From: DASZCR01 sp035942915
GTDB taxonomy: Bacteria > Acidobacteriota > Blastocatellia > Pyrinomonadales > Pyrinomonadaceae
Assembly: GCA_035942915.1 (NCBI GenBank)
Contig: DASZCR010000071.1
Coordinates: 1-6,951 of the forward strand
Length of the DNA: 6,951 nt
Direction: 5' to 3'
Position 1 is the stretch's first letter; every line of letters starts with the position of its first letter. A program made the translations under genes and the position numbers. The notes beneath the pieces were generated by a model. The model was not told the DNA's origin, did no database searches, and was given only the letters and a program-made list of their open reading frames with translations. This document shows positions 5,576 to 6,951 of the stretch, one piece after another.

Positions 5576-6736
5576 TTATCTTTCGAGTTCGCGCATGAGG
5601 CGTGCGTGGAGTCCCGCGTCGAGGGCTTTGAGCGTGCGCGCCTGTGCGAAGGCGGCTTCGCGGTTGCCGAGTTCGAGGTAGGCGAGTCCGAGATTGTAGT
5701 AGCCTTCGGGCAAATCGGGGCGCAGGTTGACGGCCTGCTGGTAGGCTTCGGCCGCGCGATAGAAGTTGTTGTCGTAGTAATAGGCGTCGCCGAGCTTGTT
5801 GTAGGCTTCGACGGAGTTCGGACGCAGGCGCAGCGCACGTTGGAAGGCGCGTATGGCGTCGCCGTTCTTGCCCTGTTTGACCTTGCAGTAGCCGACCTGT
5901 ATCCACGCCTCTGCGCGATTCGGATTCTTGTCAACGGCGTTCTGGAAATAGCCGAGCGCGCTGTCGTAGTTGCCGAGCCAGAGCGAGTTGAGACCGTTCT
6001 TGTACCACCACTCGGCGAGCGCTTCGGGCTGTTGAGCGGCGGCCCCTGCCGTGCGCGAACGCGGTTGGAGGTCGCCGAAGTCGAGCAGCTTCTCGGCCGG
6101 TTTGAGGTCGGAGACGCGCGAGGCGCCGAGCGCGAGGTTGATGTTCTGCCCGTTCGTCACCTTGATGGTGACGACGCCGACCACCTCGCCTTTCATGTTG
6201 AAGACGGGGCTGCCGGAATTGCCGTGCGAGATGGGCGCGGTAATCTGAATAATCTTGCCGAGGTTCGGCACTTCGCGCACGGCCGAGACGATGCCGTCGG
6301 CGACAGAGCCTTCGAGCCTGAGCGGGTTGCCGATGACGAAAATCTTCTCGCCTTCTTCGGGAATCGTCCGTGCTAGGTCGAGCGCGCGCGAGCGTTCGGC
6401 CGCCGCATCGACGCTCAGCACGGCGAGGTCACCTTCCTCATCGATGCTCGCCACTCCCTCGACGCGATACGTCCGGCCTTTACCTTCAAAGGTACGCACC
6501 TCGACGCGCGCCGCGCCTTCGACGACGTGCAGGTTCGTGACGACCCGGCCGGGGCGGACGAAGAAACCGCTGCCGGTGATGAGCGCCTCGCCTTTCTCGT
6601 TGTAGGTGATGACGGAGACGACGGAGGGTTTGACGCGTCGGATGAGTTCGGGGAGTGTCTCTTCGGCCAACGCGCTCTCGGCGAAAGCGACGAGCAGAAG
6701 AGACGCGAGCAAGAGGGGGAGCTTGCGTTTCAGCAT
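5576..6736 (-). CDS. Exported trypsin-like (HtrA/DegP-type, S1C) serine protease with C-terminal TPR repeats
   Basis: A 386-residue protein beginning with a signal peptide (MLKRK, hydrophobic core LPLLLASLLLVAFA, cleavage likely after SALA at residue 24), so it acts in the periplasm or at the cell surface. Residues about 28-210 form a trypsin-like domain: TNLHVV (H70), DLAVL (D103) and GNSGSP (S174) give a complete catalytic triad in HtrA-type contexts, with VIGNP (134-138) and SGSGFFV-like strands (GSGFFV, 55-60) also typical. The protein lacks the PDZ domains of DegP/HtrA. Four TPR units follow at about 241-274, 275-308, 309-342 and 343-376, with the YxxxLG..Y...N...A..xY..A..L.P pattern. 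These should bind peptides or partner proteins in place of PDZ. A linker rich in Ala and Gln (about 226-240) separates the halves. The Shine-Dalgarno is weak (GAG-containing bases upstream), but the signal peptide starts exactly at this ATG. Transcribed toward the M16 operon, with its own promoter candidate. Substrates are unknown. Confidence 0.93.
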   Translation of the reverse strand: MLKRKLPLLLASLLLVAFAESALAEETLPELIRRVKPSVVSVITYNEKGEALITGSGFFVRPGRVVTNLHVVEGAARVEVRTFEGKGRTYRVEGVASIDEEGDLAVLSVDAAAERSRALDLARTIPEEGEKIFVIGNPLRLEGSVADGIVSAVREVPNLGKIIQITAPISHGNSGSPVFNMKGEVVGVVTIKVTNGQNINLALGASRVSDLKPAEKLLDFGDLQPRSRTAGAAAQQPEALAEWWYKNGLNSLWLGNYDSALGYFQNAVDKNPNRAEAWIQVGYCKVKQGKNGDAIRAFQRALRLRPNSVEAYNKLGDAYYYDNNFYRAAEAYQQAVNLRPDLPEGYYNLGLAYLELGNREAAFAQARTLKALDAGLHARLMRELER

Positions 6737-6746
6737 CTCAGTTTTA

Positions 6747-6776
6747 CTCTTGAATTAAAGAGGCCGCATGGCGGCC
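6747..6776 (-). promoter_or_regulatory. Two adjacent small hairpins in the protease gene leader
   Basis: Read on the minus strand, GGCCGC-CAT-GCGGCC (6776-6762) forms a tight 6-bp stem followed by TCTTT, like a small terminator or attenuator. It is followed at once by CTCTT-TAATTC-AAGAG (6762-6747), a second 5-bp stem sharing the boundary base. The second stem's right arm holds the only GAG-type ribosome-binding sequence other than the TGAG directly next to the ATG. Both lie 11-40 bases before the ATG at 6736. They may instead be remnants of the end of an upstream transcription unit. The structures are visible; any regulatory role is inference. Confidence 0.3.
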
Positions 6777-6869
6777 CGGAATCCGAATCAGGAGGGAGTC
6801 GTCGGGGCGAAACCCTGCGGATTGAGCATCTCGACGCCGACACTGGGGATGCCGGCAACAGCAGAGGTG

Positions 6870-6898
6870 AATTTATGCCTTCGCGCCGGTTTAGTCAA
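6870..6898 (-). promoter_or_regulatory. Candidate promoter of the TPR-protease gene
   Basis: On the minus strand TTGACT (6898-6893, five of six matches to the -35 consensus) is followed after exactly 17 bases by TAAATT (6875-6870, four of six matches to the -10). This is the best -35 match in the window. The predicted transcription start near 6863 gives a leader of about 125 nt to the ATG at 6736. Confidence 0.5.
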
Positions 6899-6951
6899 CA
6901 ACTATGTGACGAAAGTTTGTCGGAGGCCGACAGACGCGGCGAGGCCGCTCG

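Larger units (their letters stand above)
6737..6951. other. Intergenic region upstream of the protease gene; no convincing gene
   Basis: These 215 bases hold the promoter candidate and hairpins listed separately. On the minus strand a frame runs from just after a TAG near 6900 to a TGA at 6790-6788; its last 13 codons from an ATG at 6829 read MLNPQGFAPTTPS. No good ribosome binding site precedes it. On the plus strand an ATG at 6849 stays open to the window edge (beginning MPATAEVNLCLRAG), without recognisable family features. Neither is supported as a gene. Confidence 0.4.

Noticed and set aside
5606..6376. A 256-codon plus-strand frame opposite the TPR-protease
   Set aside because: It is the mirror of the protease coding sequence, which has a full catalytic triad, signal peptide and TPRs.
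6849..6951. Plus-strand ORF from ATG 6849 running off the window edge
   Set aside because: No ribosome binding site at suitable spacing, no family features, and it overlaps the divergent promoter candidate; too little sequence to support a gene.

Overview
The window is GC-rich chromosomal DNA from a Gram-negative-type bacterium: three of the five genes begin with signal peptides for export to the periplasm or cell surface. The combination of a PknB-type membrane Ser/Thr kinase, a tandem M16 peptidase pair and a trypsin-like protease with TPR repeats resembles soil or thermal Acidobacteriota (Blastocatellia-like). That placement rests on gene content alone, with no marker gene seen. There are no rRNA or tRNA genes, CRISPR arrays, insertion sequences or phage genes, so this reads as ordinary core or shell genome.

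Layout. Positions 1-270 (+) hold the 3' end of an RDD-family membrane protein, closed by a strong intrinsic terminator (319-404, stem plus eight T). A promoter-like element with an embedded palindrome (441-468) and a leader of about 200 nt precede a transmembrane Ser/Thr kinase (679-2289, +). Its transcript appears to end at a hairpin (2310-2356). The -35 of the next promoter starts five bases later (2361-2389) and should drive a two-gene operon of M16B zinc peptidase-like proteins (2532-3989 and 4027-5460, +). A 21-bp hairpin (5485-5539) separates this operon from a convergent gene on the minus strand (5576-6736), which encodes an exported trypsin-like serine protease with four TPR repeats. 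That gene has its own promoter candidate (6870-6898, minus) and a structured leader.

How the genes work together. The two M16 proteins look like halves of one enzyme. The first keeps all zinc ligands (HLYEH plus a distal Glu) but has lost the substrate-side Arg/Tyr pair; the second has lost every zinc ligand but keeps Arg/Tyr. This is the catalytic/non-catalytic arrangement of heterodimeric M16B peptidases. The TPR-protease is a second envelope protease, and the kinase could sense the envelope through an external domain with one Ca-loop-like motif. A shared role in envelope proteolysis is plausible but inferred only from adjacency and localisation. No wholly new system was identified. The most notable items are the complementary M16 pair, the kinase sensor domain, the PDZ-less HtrA-like protein with TPRs, and the palindrome in the kinase promoter.
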